Below are positions 56,948 to 64,000 of a stretch of 64,000 nt of DNA, one piece after another (within the stretch, counting starts at the first letter, position 1; every line of letters begins with the position of its first letter). A program made the translations under genes and the position numbers. Where the stretch lies: NCBI GenBank assembly GCA_963681505.1, contig OY811989.1, positions 1,443,577-1,507,576 on the forward strand. Reading direction: 5' to 3'. Under the pieces are notes generated by a model that worked only from the letters and a program-made list of their open reading frames with translations, did no database searches and was not told the DNA's origin. Source of the DNA: Eunapius fragilis (Eukaryota > Porifera > Demospongiae > Spongillida > Spongillidae).

Positions 56948-57184
56948 TGCGATACAAAATCAATACAGTTATGTTGTCCCCCGCCCTTTTTGTAGAAGTG
57001 AGAAGGATCACTTTGGGATAAACCATTCCGACCAATAAAATTACGCGGATCACCTAAGCAACGCGGCAATTTGATTGGCTAGCCTTGAAGTGATCCGGCG
57101 CCAAGCGGAAGTATGGGCGATTATAAATAGAAACGCCTTTCGACAGTTCCGATCATCAGTTCAGTTCACTCGAAGCGAACACAA
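56948..57184. promoter_or_regulatory. Bidirectional H2A/H2B promoter
   Basis: 237 bp between the two start codons. A TATA box TATAAATA at 57122-57129 serves H2B (56 bp before its ATG). CCAAT boxes lie at 57032-57036 and, on the minus strand, 57074-57078. The H2A side has only a weak TACAAAAAG near 56986-56994 next to a GGGCGGGGG block. Shared control of the two genes is inferred from this layout. Confidence 0.8.
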
Positions 57185-57553
57185 ATGCCCGGAAAGGTCG
57201 CAAGCAAGAAGGGAGAGAAGGCAGCCGCCAAGCCAAAGGTGCCCGGAGAGAAGAGCAAGAAGAAGAAGCTCCGCAAGGAGAGCTACTCCATCTACATCTA
57301 CAAGGTGATGAAGCAGGTCCACCCAGACACCGGCATCTCCAGCAAGGCCATGAGCATCATGAACTCGTTCGTGAACGACATCTTCGAGAGGATAGCCACC
57401 GAGGCGTCCCGCCTGGCCCACTACAACAAGAAGCACACCATCACCAGCCGGGAGGTCCAGACTGCCGTGAGACTCCACCTCCCTGGTGAGCTGTCTAAGC
57501 ACGCAGTGAGCGAGGGTACCAAGGCTGTGACCAAGTACACCAGCAGCAAGTAA
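57185..57553 (+). CDS. H2B: Histone H2B
   Basis: 122 residues. A Lys-rich tail ([18 protein letters not shown]) precedes [20 protein letters not shown], the start of the fold, then [20 protein letters not shown] and [20 protein letters not shown], ending [11 protein letters not shown]. The conserved ubiquitination-site region TKYTSSK is intact. Intronless. A TATA box lies upstream and a histone stem-loop downstream. Together with the neighbouring H2A it forms one divergent gene pair. Confidence 0.98.
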   Translation: MPGKVASKKGEKAAAKPKVPGEKSKKKKLRKESYSIYIYKVMKQVHPDTGISSKAMSIMNSFVNDIFERIATEASRLAHYNKKHTITSREVQTAVRLHLPGELSKHAVSEGTKAVTKYTSSK

Positions 57554-57606
57554 ACTGCTTCTCTCCCCTCTACATAATACAGTTGTCACTGACACTGCCT
57601 TTTAAC

Positions 57607-57622
57607 GGCTTTTCTAAAAGCC
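57607..57622 (+). terminator. Histone 3' stem-loop of H2B
   Basis: GGCTTTTCTAAAAGCC, matching the histone stem-loop consensus, followed by ACCA and 54 bp after the stop codon. Confidence 0.92.
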
Positions 57623-58040
57623 ACCATTTATACGAAATCTTTCACCTCAAATCTGCAATTTGTTGACGTCGTTCTATAATGCTCAATGGTTCATTCAGAC
57701 TAACATTACAAGTACTGACCACACCCTTCTTACTTCTCAGTTAAAAAAAAAAAGTTTTACTTCGTCTGCAGACCTTTATTACCAGGCCGGAAATGATATG
57801 ATCAATATGCATGCAATAACTGATATATTAGGCAATCAAAAATTTCCAAATTGAATAACAATATGCGAAAGTCAACTGTATAGATGGTAGTCTGAATTTG
57901 CAAAGGTACACTTGAGTTAAATGATACAGTTTTTTAGGACATGTATACCTAAGTTACGTCACCGCGTATGTGGTCATTCGATATATACGCCGCCTACTTT
58001 CCTCCGTCGCATGTTATTACCTTATACAGCGGCGGATCCG

Positions 58041-58073
<33 letters not shown>

Positions 58074-58336
58074 TAGGGGCACGTGCTTCCCTCCCCTAAA
58101 ACCTGGGATCCACCACTGTTAAACCCCACCTCAGGCTCTCATGAAAACCTTTCTTCATGTTCATGGCAAATAATTAGGCAATCCGCGTTGATAATTGTGA
58201 ATGAATCATTTCAACCCCCTCCTCCTCTAGCTGCCACGCCCCACGTACGTCCGCCCCTTGCTGTGAACTGTATAGTAGGCTCAAACTGCTTTTGGTGAGG
58301 ACAAATTGCGACAGCAATCCTCTCCAGATCCCATCA
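57623..58336. other. Intergenic region with hAT-type MITE and an SRCR-linked paralogous fragment
   Basis: The segment 58255-58330 resembles 61445-61520 (TAGGCTCAAACTGC..GACAGCAATCCT), which lies downstream of the SRCR exon. So a piece of that gene or its repeat flank occurs twice. No open gene is seen. Confidence 0.45.
58027..58118. mobile_element. 92-bp hAT-type MITE with a 29-bp G-run
   Basis: Left end CAGCGGCGGATCC and right end GGATCCACCACTG are inverted (2 differences). A run of about 29 G (58042-58070) follows the left end. No clear target duplication. Confidence 0.5.
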
Positions 58337-58381
58337 TCGAGAGTTACGTTAGTAACTCTCATATAGGATTTGACCCCGATT

Positions 58382-58612
58382 ATGAATGTCATTAAAATAA
58401 CGCGACCCGCTTCTAACAAGACTCCCGACGAGCGGATGGCTTACCTTGTTATCGTCGTCGTACAAGAAGGCAACAACAAGCAGTTTCGTGTTTGTTTGAT
58501 GGCACAAAACCGCGTGGTTGTAGAGAACAAAACAATTTTCGAAACTCGTACCCAGTCCCACGTATTTCTCGTTCTTCTTCGTCTTCTTCTTCTTGTTCTT
58601 GACCACGCATAA
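58382..58612 (+). CDS. Short conserved ORF of family X (X6 copy)
   Basis: 76 codons from the ATG at the same place as in X3 and X5. MNVIKITRPASNKTPDERMA, then QFRVCLMAQNRVVVENK. The X1 copy can be aligned with it residue by residue but has two stops. Function unknown; it may be a first exon or an open non-coding end. Confidence 0.35.
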   Translation: MNVIKITRPASNKTPDERMAYLVIVVVQEGNNKQFRVCLMAQNRVVVENKTIFETRTQSHVFLVLLRLLLLVLDHA

Positions 58613-58986
58613 CTCGGGATAGGAACACTTTTAAGAAATGAAAATCACACCAATGGCTTCAGAATTCGTTGGCATTCTCGCTTCTGTGGTCAAAACGTCT
58701 CGAGGCTACATGACATATATCGGTGGTTGTGTTAGCAAATCACGTATAACTTACTGCACTGACACGACTCGGAAAGGTCCTACGTCGCTCTTTATACGAA
58801 GTACTAGCAGTATACATCATGTAATCAAATGTGTACGGTCTGGGCACTACACGTAGTGGAAATAAACTTTGGCGGTTATGTATTTTTAATAACGTGCACG
58901 TGCGTACTATAATCATTCTTGTTATTTGATCGTTGTAGGTTTGACGCTCTTTGTAATTTAGTGAAGTTGTTTTTTTTTTTTTCAAA

Positions 58987-59482
58987 ATGCCTTCACGTCA
59001 GGAAAAGAAGAAAGCCAAACGACGAGCATAGTACCTCAAAACTAGAGACGACGTAAAAGATTCAGCCCGAGCGGAACTACAAAGCAGAGCCTGAAAAGAA
59101 GCGGGCCTCTCAACGTGAAAACTATCGAGCAGAGCCTGAAAAGAAACGGATCTCTCGACGCGCAAGGTATCGAGATGCGATTAGTAGGAGAGGAGAGGAT
59201 GCTGTCTGCTTCTGGCCCGATACAAAATGCGTTCGTGGGTTCGATCGCGCCGGGGCGACAATTAATAACCTCTCTTCTATTTCGGCCGCCCCTTAAAGCC
59301 CCCTCAGATCCTGAAAAGGAACGGACCTCTCGACGTGCAAGGTATCGAGCAGATTCTGAAAAAAAAGACAGCGATATTGCCATAGTCCTGAACGTGCATC
59401 TCGCTCGGCGAAAAGAGTTAAGGTCACTCAAAGGTATGTCGTACCTTTACAACCTCCCTCTCATATCAAGATGGATAATTTA
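58987..59482 (+). pseudogene. Lysine/arginine-rich repeat protein, decayed (possible Helitron Rep/helicase N-terminus)
   Basis: ATG 58987 gives MPSRQEKKKAKRRA and then a stop. In a shifted frame follow AEPEKKRASQRENYR, AEPEKKRISRRARYR and, after an insertion of about 100 bp (59205-59300), DPEKERTSRRARYR and ADSEKK. Tandem repeats of this YxxDPEKKRxSxR type stand at the N-terminus of many sponge and cnidarian mobile-element proteins, including Helitron helicases (from memory). The helicase itself is absent. Confidence 0.5.
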
Positions 59483-59931
59483 ACATGCTATACGGCTCAT
59501 AATCGGGTATGAATAAAAATCAATGAAACGAGTGGGTAAAAAACATTCTCTATGAGAAAGTTGGTGGCATATAGGATTTGAAGGCAATGGTGGTGTAAAA
59601 AGGAAGGAAACAAGGGTCTAGTAATAAGGGAAATGGAATAGTCCTATATTTAGCACATTTCTATATGTAGGATATAGTATGTTGTTCGTGTGCTAAATAT
59701 AGGACTATTCCATTTCCCTTATTACTAGACCCTTGTTTCCTTCCTTTTTACACCACCATTGCCTTCAAATCCTATATGCCACCAACTTTCTCATATAGAA
59801 TGTTTTTTATTTACTTGTAAATTTTAACTGCGTGAATTGTGTAATTCATAACCCTCTTATGACATATATGTCTCTACAAGCTCTTTAATGACTGTATTTC
59901 AATAGTAATAACCGTCTACTAGGTCTTTAAA

Positions 59932-60331
59932 ATGTCTCAAACTACTTTTTTTGATGTTGGAGTAGTCGACTCAGATTCCAGCTCCTATGTACAACGGGAT
60001 GTAAATGCGGTGCTTTCTTCTATCGAGCACATTAAGAAACAGAAATACTCACAAGCAGCTGAATGTGTACATGCTTCGTTTACACCTTTTGTTGTGACTG
60101 CAGATGGGGCATTGGGTGCATGTTGAAGGAAAGGCATTCATGCACCTTCTTTCAGAAAAAATTGCTGCAACTTGGCATAAATCAAACAGTGAAGTGATGG
60201 GTTATGTGCGGGCAAGGCTGATGTTTGCTATCCTTCGTGCTACAAATTTGTGCATTCGTGGGAGTCGGGTGAAGTGGAGGAGAAGGATGGAGATAGAAGA
60301 CGGAGCAGGACTTCCATACATGCAGGAGTGA
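59932..60331 (+). pseudogene. C-terminal relic of a retroelement polyprotein
   Basis: KKQKYSQAAECVHASFTPFV, then VTADGALG, then after a frameshift near 60108 HVEGKAFMHLLSEKIA and YVRARLMFAILRATNLCIRG with SR. This pattern (VE.G.FTP.VF...G, then RA...FALLR....C.RGSR) closes many invertebrate retroelement proteins, but I cannot name the clade. An ATTT-rich tail follows (60340-60380). Confidence 0.55.
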
Positions 60332-60450
60332 CTTTATTCAATTAAATTTTATTTATTTTATTTATTTATTTTCTTTAATTTGTTCTTCTTCCCTTTGTGT
60401 GAATTACTCTTATTAATAATAAAAAAATAATACTGCATTTCAGTGGTAAT
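60332..60450. other. AT-rich tail, (ATTT)n
   Basis: ATTTTATTTATTTTATTTAT follows the retroelement relic, consistent with its 3' tail. Confidence 0.5.
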
Positions 60451-60975
60451 CAGTGTTGCCGCGGTCAGCCGCGATCGATCCGGTCACGATCACTGCGAAC
60501 CGTACCGGATCATCCCGGTCACGTTCGTGGACGATAGCTGACCGTTTACAATCCATCCGGTCAAAGTTGACGCTTACCGGGAAAATCTAGACGGTTACGG
60601 ACGAACCAGATGCTTGAGTGTTTGATAAATAACTTACCAAACTGGCATACATGTAATCCCAGAATGCTAGGCATGCATGTGCTTGTCAGTAGCAACACCT
60701 CACTGGTGGCAGGGGCAGGCTTTTGCCTGCTCTTGCTGAGTTGTTCACACCTCCATGCATGACAGGCTCCGATCACGAGTACTGCAAAATGTATACATCA
60801 TACATACTTGGTAACCGTGTAAATTTTTTACGGTTCCCGGTTATTTTTGGCGGTTAAGTGATTCGCGATCAGTATTACGTCATGCATTTTTTCTGGCGGT
60901 CACGGACACGGTCAGGCCAACCGTATCGGCTGATTGCCGGTTTTCACGGTTGACGGTCGAACCGCGGCAACACTG
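60451..60975. mobile_element. 525-bp non-autonomous hAT element
   Basis: The ends CAGTGTTGCCGCGG and CCGCGGCAACACTG are perfect TIRs. A perfect 8-bp duplication GTGGTAAT lies at 60443-60450 and 60976-60983. Subterminal sequence is rich in CCGGTCA and CGGTTACGG. No transposase. The terminal 13 bp equal the right end of the hAT at 4551-9399. Confidence 0.95.
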
Positions 60976-61013
60976 GTGGTAATATCAAAAATATTACTAT
61001 CCTCGACGTAATT

Positions 61014-61086
61014 GGTCTGTTAGCTCAGTCGGTAGAGCGTCGTGCTAATAACGCGAATGTCATGAGTTCGATCCTCATACAGACCA
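61014..61086 (+). tRNA. tRNA-Ile (anticodon AAT)
   Basis: Full cloverleaf: acceptor GGTCTGT/ACAGACC with discriminator A, D-arm GCTC/GAGC, anticodon stem TCGTG/CGCGA around loop CTAATAA, and T-arm ATGAG/CTCAT around TTCGATC. The A box TAGCTCAGTCGG and B box GTTCGATCC are intact. The CCA end is not encoded, as is usual in eukaryotes. The anticodon AAT (IAU after editing) reads Ile codons. 73 nt including the discriminator. Confidence 0.97.
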
Positions 61087-61094
61087 TTTTTTTT
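61087..61094 (+). terminator. RNA polymerase III terminator
   Basis: Eight T directly after the discriminator base. Confidence 0.9.
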
Positions 61095-61205
61095 CTAAAG
61101 TTATTTCCACAAATAAACATCACCAACATGCAGCACACTCCGGATTCATAAGCGATGTGGCAACAGAAATTGGTGGTATGCACAATGTACAAGTAAGGTT
61201 GCTAC

Positions 61206-61320
61206 ATATGGAACGCCAAATGAGTCAAAAATGAGTGATAAATTTATCGACAGCTTTTGACTATCGACAGCTTTTGACCATCGACAGCTTTTGACCATCG
61301 ATGGATGAATGATCGATCGC
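61206..61320. repeat. Short copy of the TCAAAAGCTGTCGA family
   Basis: TATGGAACGCCAAATGAGTC, then GTGATAAATTTATC, then four CGACAGCTTTTGACYAT units. This is the reverse complement of the right end of the repeat at 30360-30701, with the same border. Confidence 0.85.
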
Positions 61321-61439
61321 AGCATAGCTGGTGTTGTGTACCTCTGGTCACGGAGTCCTATGGTGCTTGGGGAAAGGAAGCCACGGGCTCGTTTAAGATG
61401 CTTGCCTTCCGTCTTGCCATCTTATTGGGCAAACCAAAG

Positions 61440-61690
61440 TCAGTTGTGCTGTCTGAACTGTATAGCAGGCTCAACTTGCATCTGGTGAGGGCAAATGCGA
61501 CAGCAATCCTTTCCCTGTCCGCAGACCACGGCAGCATCATACGTATGGTCACATCCAACGGTGTTAGTGGAGTGTGAGCATTGGCTCAATGTAGCTTCAG
61601 TTCCAACACAAAGAACAGCTCTATAGTTAATGGCTAAACCATTGTTGACAAGGCACCCTGGGGGTAGTCTGTGCAAAATTAAAAATGAAG
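61440..61690 (-). pseudogene. SRCR-domain exon (partial gene or relic)
   Basis: Minus strand: NNGLAINYRAVLCVGTEATL, then SQCSHSTNTVGCDHTYDAAV, then VCGQ, the C-terminal half of a scavenger receptor cysteine-rich domain with four of its cysteines. The N-terminal half would be on an upstream exon (acceptor near 61675) that I cannot place. The frame continues DCCRICPHQMQVEPAIQ to a stop, which looks like read-through into an intron. SRCR proteins are secreted or surface receptors, numerous in sponges. Confidence 0.6.
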
Positions 61691-62274
61691 TCAGTTGTTT
61701 GTATCTAACATGCATGGTATACTCAATAGTTGTTGTTCCATTATTACATGCATGGAAGGTCTATTTTATGTACGCGGATGATATCCGTGACGGTTTAACA
61801 ACCGAGTAATTTTATAAACTTATAACAAACATGCTTTATTGCCTACTCGCTAGTACGTTATGATGGGCACACTAGCCGGTACGGAGTCAAAAACGAACTT
61901 ATGCGTGCATGCATTGTCACCCTGTGCGTAACATCAAGCATGCAGTCGGCAGAGCAAGTGGTAGCAAAGTGAAGACCGGCTGAGACAAGGCTCCATGCAT
62001 GGAGCCTTGTCTCTTCACTTTGCTACCACTTGCTCTGCCAATTCCTGGAGCCGCAAATACTTTAAGCCTTGCTTTCCCACATCATTTGATATATGCATGG
62101 TGTTCCATTTAAACAACATTATATAGGCGCAAATAAACTTTTTTTATGTACGGCACCACTATCCAAACGCCCAATAGTACAATGCCGCATGTCTAAAACG
62201 GTCACCTTAGAGTCAAATATATAAACCTTATAGAAATGTGGCTGCCCAACTATGCATGCATACAGAACCCTATA
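61691..62274. other. Intergenic region with a 92-bp fold-back
   Basis: At 61948-62039 GGCAGAGCAAGTGGTAGCAA and AGTGAAG face their complements, with an inner palindrome AGACAAGGCTCCATGCATGG. It is a compact fold-back element or hairpin. Nothing else is named. Confidence 0.6.
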
Positions 62275-62480
62275 CAGCTGTCCTCCTCCTCTTCCTTCCC
62301 TCCTCCTCTTCCTCTCCTCCCCTCTCCTCCCTCTCCCTCCTCCCCTCCTCTCCCCCTTCCTCCTCCCCCTCCTCGTTCCCATCCTCCTCGCCTTCTCTCC
62401 CACTCTTCCTCCCCCTTCCTCCCTCCTCTCCTTCTCCCCTCCTCCCTCCTCCCCCTTCTCGTTCCCCCACTCCCCCCACT
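62275..62480. repeat. CCT-rich polypyrimidine tract
   Basis: CTCCTCCTCTTCC-type sequence, nearly all pyrimidine on the plus strand. It creates artefactual Glu/Gly/Arg-rich frames on the minus strand that appear fused to the real ORF on the right. Confidence 0.95.
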
Positions 62481-62539
62481 CCTGGTGACTTTTGGAACTT
62501 TGCCAGTACTTTTCACTGAAATAATGTGTCCATGACACA

Positions 62540-64000
62540 GAATATTTTGTTTTTGCTCAGTAAACCATAAATGTTCAATGTAAAGGCCATTAAGTATAGA
62601 CATATTAGATATATCATTTTTAACAGTTTCTGTTTGTTCAATGCTAAGTTCTGGGAGAACTTCAGACAACTCAGCATTGTTAGTAAGTACTAAATTCAGC
62701 TTTTTTTCCAGCCTCCTTCTGTAACTTGAATCTTTTTTTTGCCTTTTTTCTATAACAAGTTGAGCTTGGATTTTGGCAATATTATCTTCACGTTTTTTAA
62801 GCTGTGCACGCATTGTTTTTGCTTCTGCTATGCTAAACTGTATTATTTTTTCCTGTTTCATCTGAAGGTTTAGCTACTAACCATGTCAACGTGTCATTCT
62901 TTCTACATTTAACTTTTCCATCTATATGGCCTATAGTACAATTTCTAGCCCTTCGTAAATAGTGATCAGCCAATCCTAAGGTCTGTTCTGAAAACATGTT
63001 GTGGACAGGAGCTGAAGATGTCTGCATAATTTTTGCTGGTGAAAGATTTGAAAGGGACCTTGAATATATTCATTGAGCTGTTTTTCTATTACCAATATTA
63101 TGCCTGCCAAAAGTTGTGATAAAAAAACATTTAGATCTTCCTTTTCTGATTCATTACATTCACAGTTTATTAAACTACACATCACATCATCTTGTAGCAC
63201 CAAACGCATCTTCTGATATTTCTAGCATAAGAAGAGGTGACCTGGTTAACATCTTCAGGTTATCCAAACAGGTTTTAATGTATGGAGTAACTTCAAGGTT
63301 CGTGATTTTGCTGTTATCATATAACTGTTGCATCCACGGTCCTATAATTACTTTGCCTATTAATCCTAAAGTTTGCAACTGCAGAAGAATGTGTTTATTC
63401 TTAAGGTCATTCAGAAGTGCTAAACGCAGGGTAGCTTCATTTCTACACATAGTTTCTAGATAAACTATCAATTTATCCCTAAGGTAGAATATCACACCAG
63501 CAAGATGAAACACAATGTGAAATCTGTTTCCAACAAAACGTGGAATTATGCTTAGTTTAATACCTTCCTGATGCAAGAAATGCTTAAACCCTGCAGGATC
63601 ACCTTTGCCTTGTTTATATCTCATTTTCGTGATTCTGTAAATTAAATTTACAACACAGCAGTCTCTACCAAATGTATCACTTTTTATGGCCATCTCAGCA
63701 TCATAGTTCTTAAGAATAATTGTACACTTCTTTGCTATCCCATCAAGAGGGTGAACATTACAATTCAATTCAAGCAACTCGACATCCATTTGTAACTGCA
63801 GATGTTGTACCACACAATGATTAACTGCAACTCTATCGGTTAAAGTATTTTTCAAATGCTTAAGTATTGCTGACCTTACATCTAAAAATGGAATATTTTT
63901 AAATTTTGCAAATACGGAAATCATATGAGTCAAGCTATCACTGATATGGGAAACATAGTCTTCTGTTCGACCAGAGGCTATAGCACCTAATTGCAGTACA
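62540..64000 (-). pseudogene. Uncharacterised transposon-derived protein, runs off the right edge
   Basis: The minus-strand frame is open from the window edge (64000) to 63187, about 270 codons, with GKGDPAGFKHFLHQEGIKLS, PRFVGNRFHIVFHLAGVIFY and LGLIGKVIIGPWMQQL. After a shift at about 63195 it continues LQDDVMCSLI..LLAGIILVIEKQLNEYIQG, then APVHNMFSEQTLGLADHYLR and GHIDGKVKCRKNDTLTWL. After another shift near 62870 come QFSIAEAKTMRAQLKKRE, a coiled-coil-like stretch, and GLYIEHLWFTE. I recall proteins with these phrases as multicopy in sponge and cnidarian genomes, but no domain name applies. Frameshifts suggest decay. Confidence 0.55.

Larger units (their letters stand above)
58337..59817 (+). 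mobile_element. Helitron-like family X, copy X6, with coding remains
   Basis: Starts TC at 58337, with a perfect hairpin stem GAGAGTTAC/GTAACTCTC, then ATATAGGATTTGACC. It ends TTTACTTG at 59817 after a palindrome at about 59538-59817. The host bases are A and T. Between the ends lie the short conserved ORF (58382-58612) and a decayed reading frame with Y-R-A-x-P-E-K-K-R repeats (58987-59480), so this is the most complete copy in coding terms. Confidence 0.8.

Noticed and set aside
62250..62538. Glu/Gly/Arg-rich extension of the minus-strand ORF
   Set aside because: Translation of the CCT-rich tract; the true similarity stops near GLYIEHLWFTE.

Overview
This is a eukaryotic nuclear window, from a marine invertebrate and most likely a sponge (inference). 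The grounds are a divergent replication-dependent H2A/H2B pair with histone 3' stem-loops, a eukaryotic tRNA-Ile, spliced and intron-poor genes, secreted six-blade tectonin lectins, an SRCR exon, a lineage-specific 7TM receptor, and a dense load of hAT, Ty3/gypsy, R2-superfamily, Ginger-like and Helitron-like elements. No bacterial operon, CRISPR array or viral genome was seen.

Layout. 1-4.5 kb: anonymous sequence, a dispersed repeat and a GGATGGAGAGGGTGT minisatellite. 4.55-9.4 kb: a decayed hAT transposon holding two nested insertions, one of which holds a third. 9.4-11.3 kb: simple repeats, including a (TC)n tract over 200 bp. 11.3-26.1 kb: a locally duplicated region with two intact tectonin genes, one tectonin relic, three copies of a repeat unit, a Ty3/gypsy fragment with an LTR, and several MITEs. 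Between these lie a hAT-like minisatellite element and a Ginger-like integrase fragment. 26.5-28.2 kb: two divergently oriented R2-superfamily retrotransposon fragments. 30-37.5 kb: a satellite of roughly 75 palindromic units (core AGAATGGCTCGAGCCATTCT), split by a Helitron-like insertion. 38.7-39.5 kb: a TM2-type membrane protein gene. 41-46.6 kb: gypsy integrase remains and a ZMYM-like hAT transposase pseudogene split by two Helitron-like insertions. 46.6-51.9 kb: no recognised gene. 51.9-52.9 kb: a single-exon 7TM receptor. 53.1-54.7 kb: second copy of the dispersed repeat. 56.5-57.6 kb: H2A/H2B. 58.3-59.8 kb: a Helitron-like copy with coding remains. 60-64 kb: retroelement tail, hAT MITE, tRNA-Ile, SRCR exon, and an uncharacterised transposon-derived ORF that leaves the window.

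The most unusual result is a Helitron-like family, here called family X, with six copies (7302-8144, 19787-20563, 33202-35344, 42205-43006, 44820-46170, 58337-59817). Every copy begins with TC followed by a 9-bp-stem hairpin whose sequence varies while pairing is largely kept. Every copy ends in ACTTG after a palindrome of about 280 bp, and every copy lies between a host A and a host T without a target duplication. Three insertion sites can be rebuilt precisely from the flanks. The second unusual object is the palindromic satellite with higher-order and inverted organisation.

The host genes recognised are tectonin x2, TM2 protein, 7TM receptor, H2A, H2B, tRNA-Ile and a possible SRCR protein. 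Nothing in the sequence links them into one pathway apart from the histone pair, which shares a bidirectional promoter. All family names rest on motif recognition by eye; no search was run.
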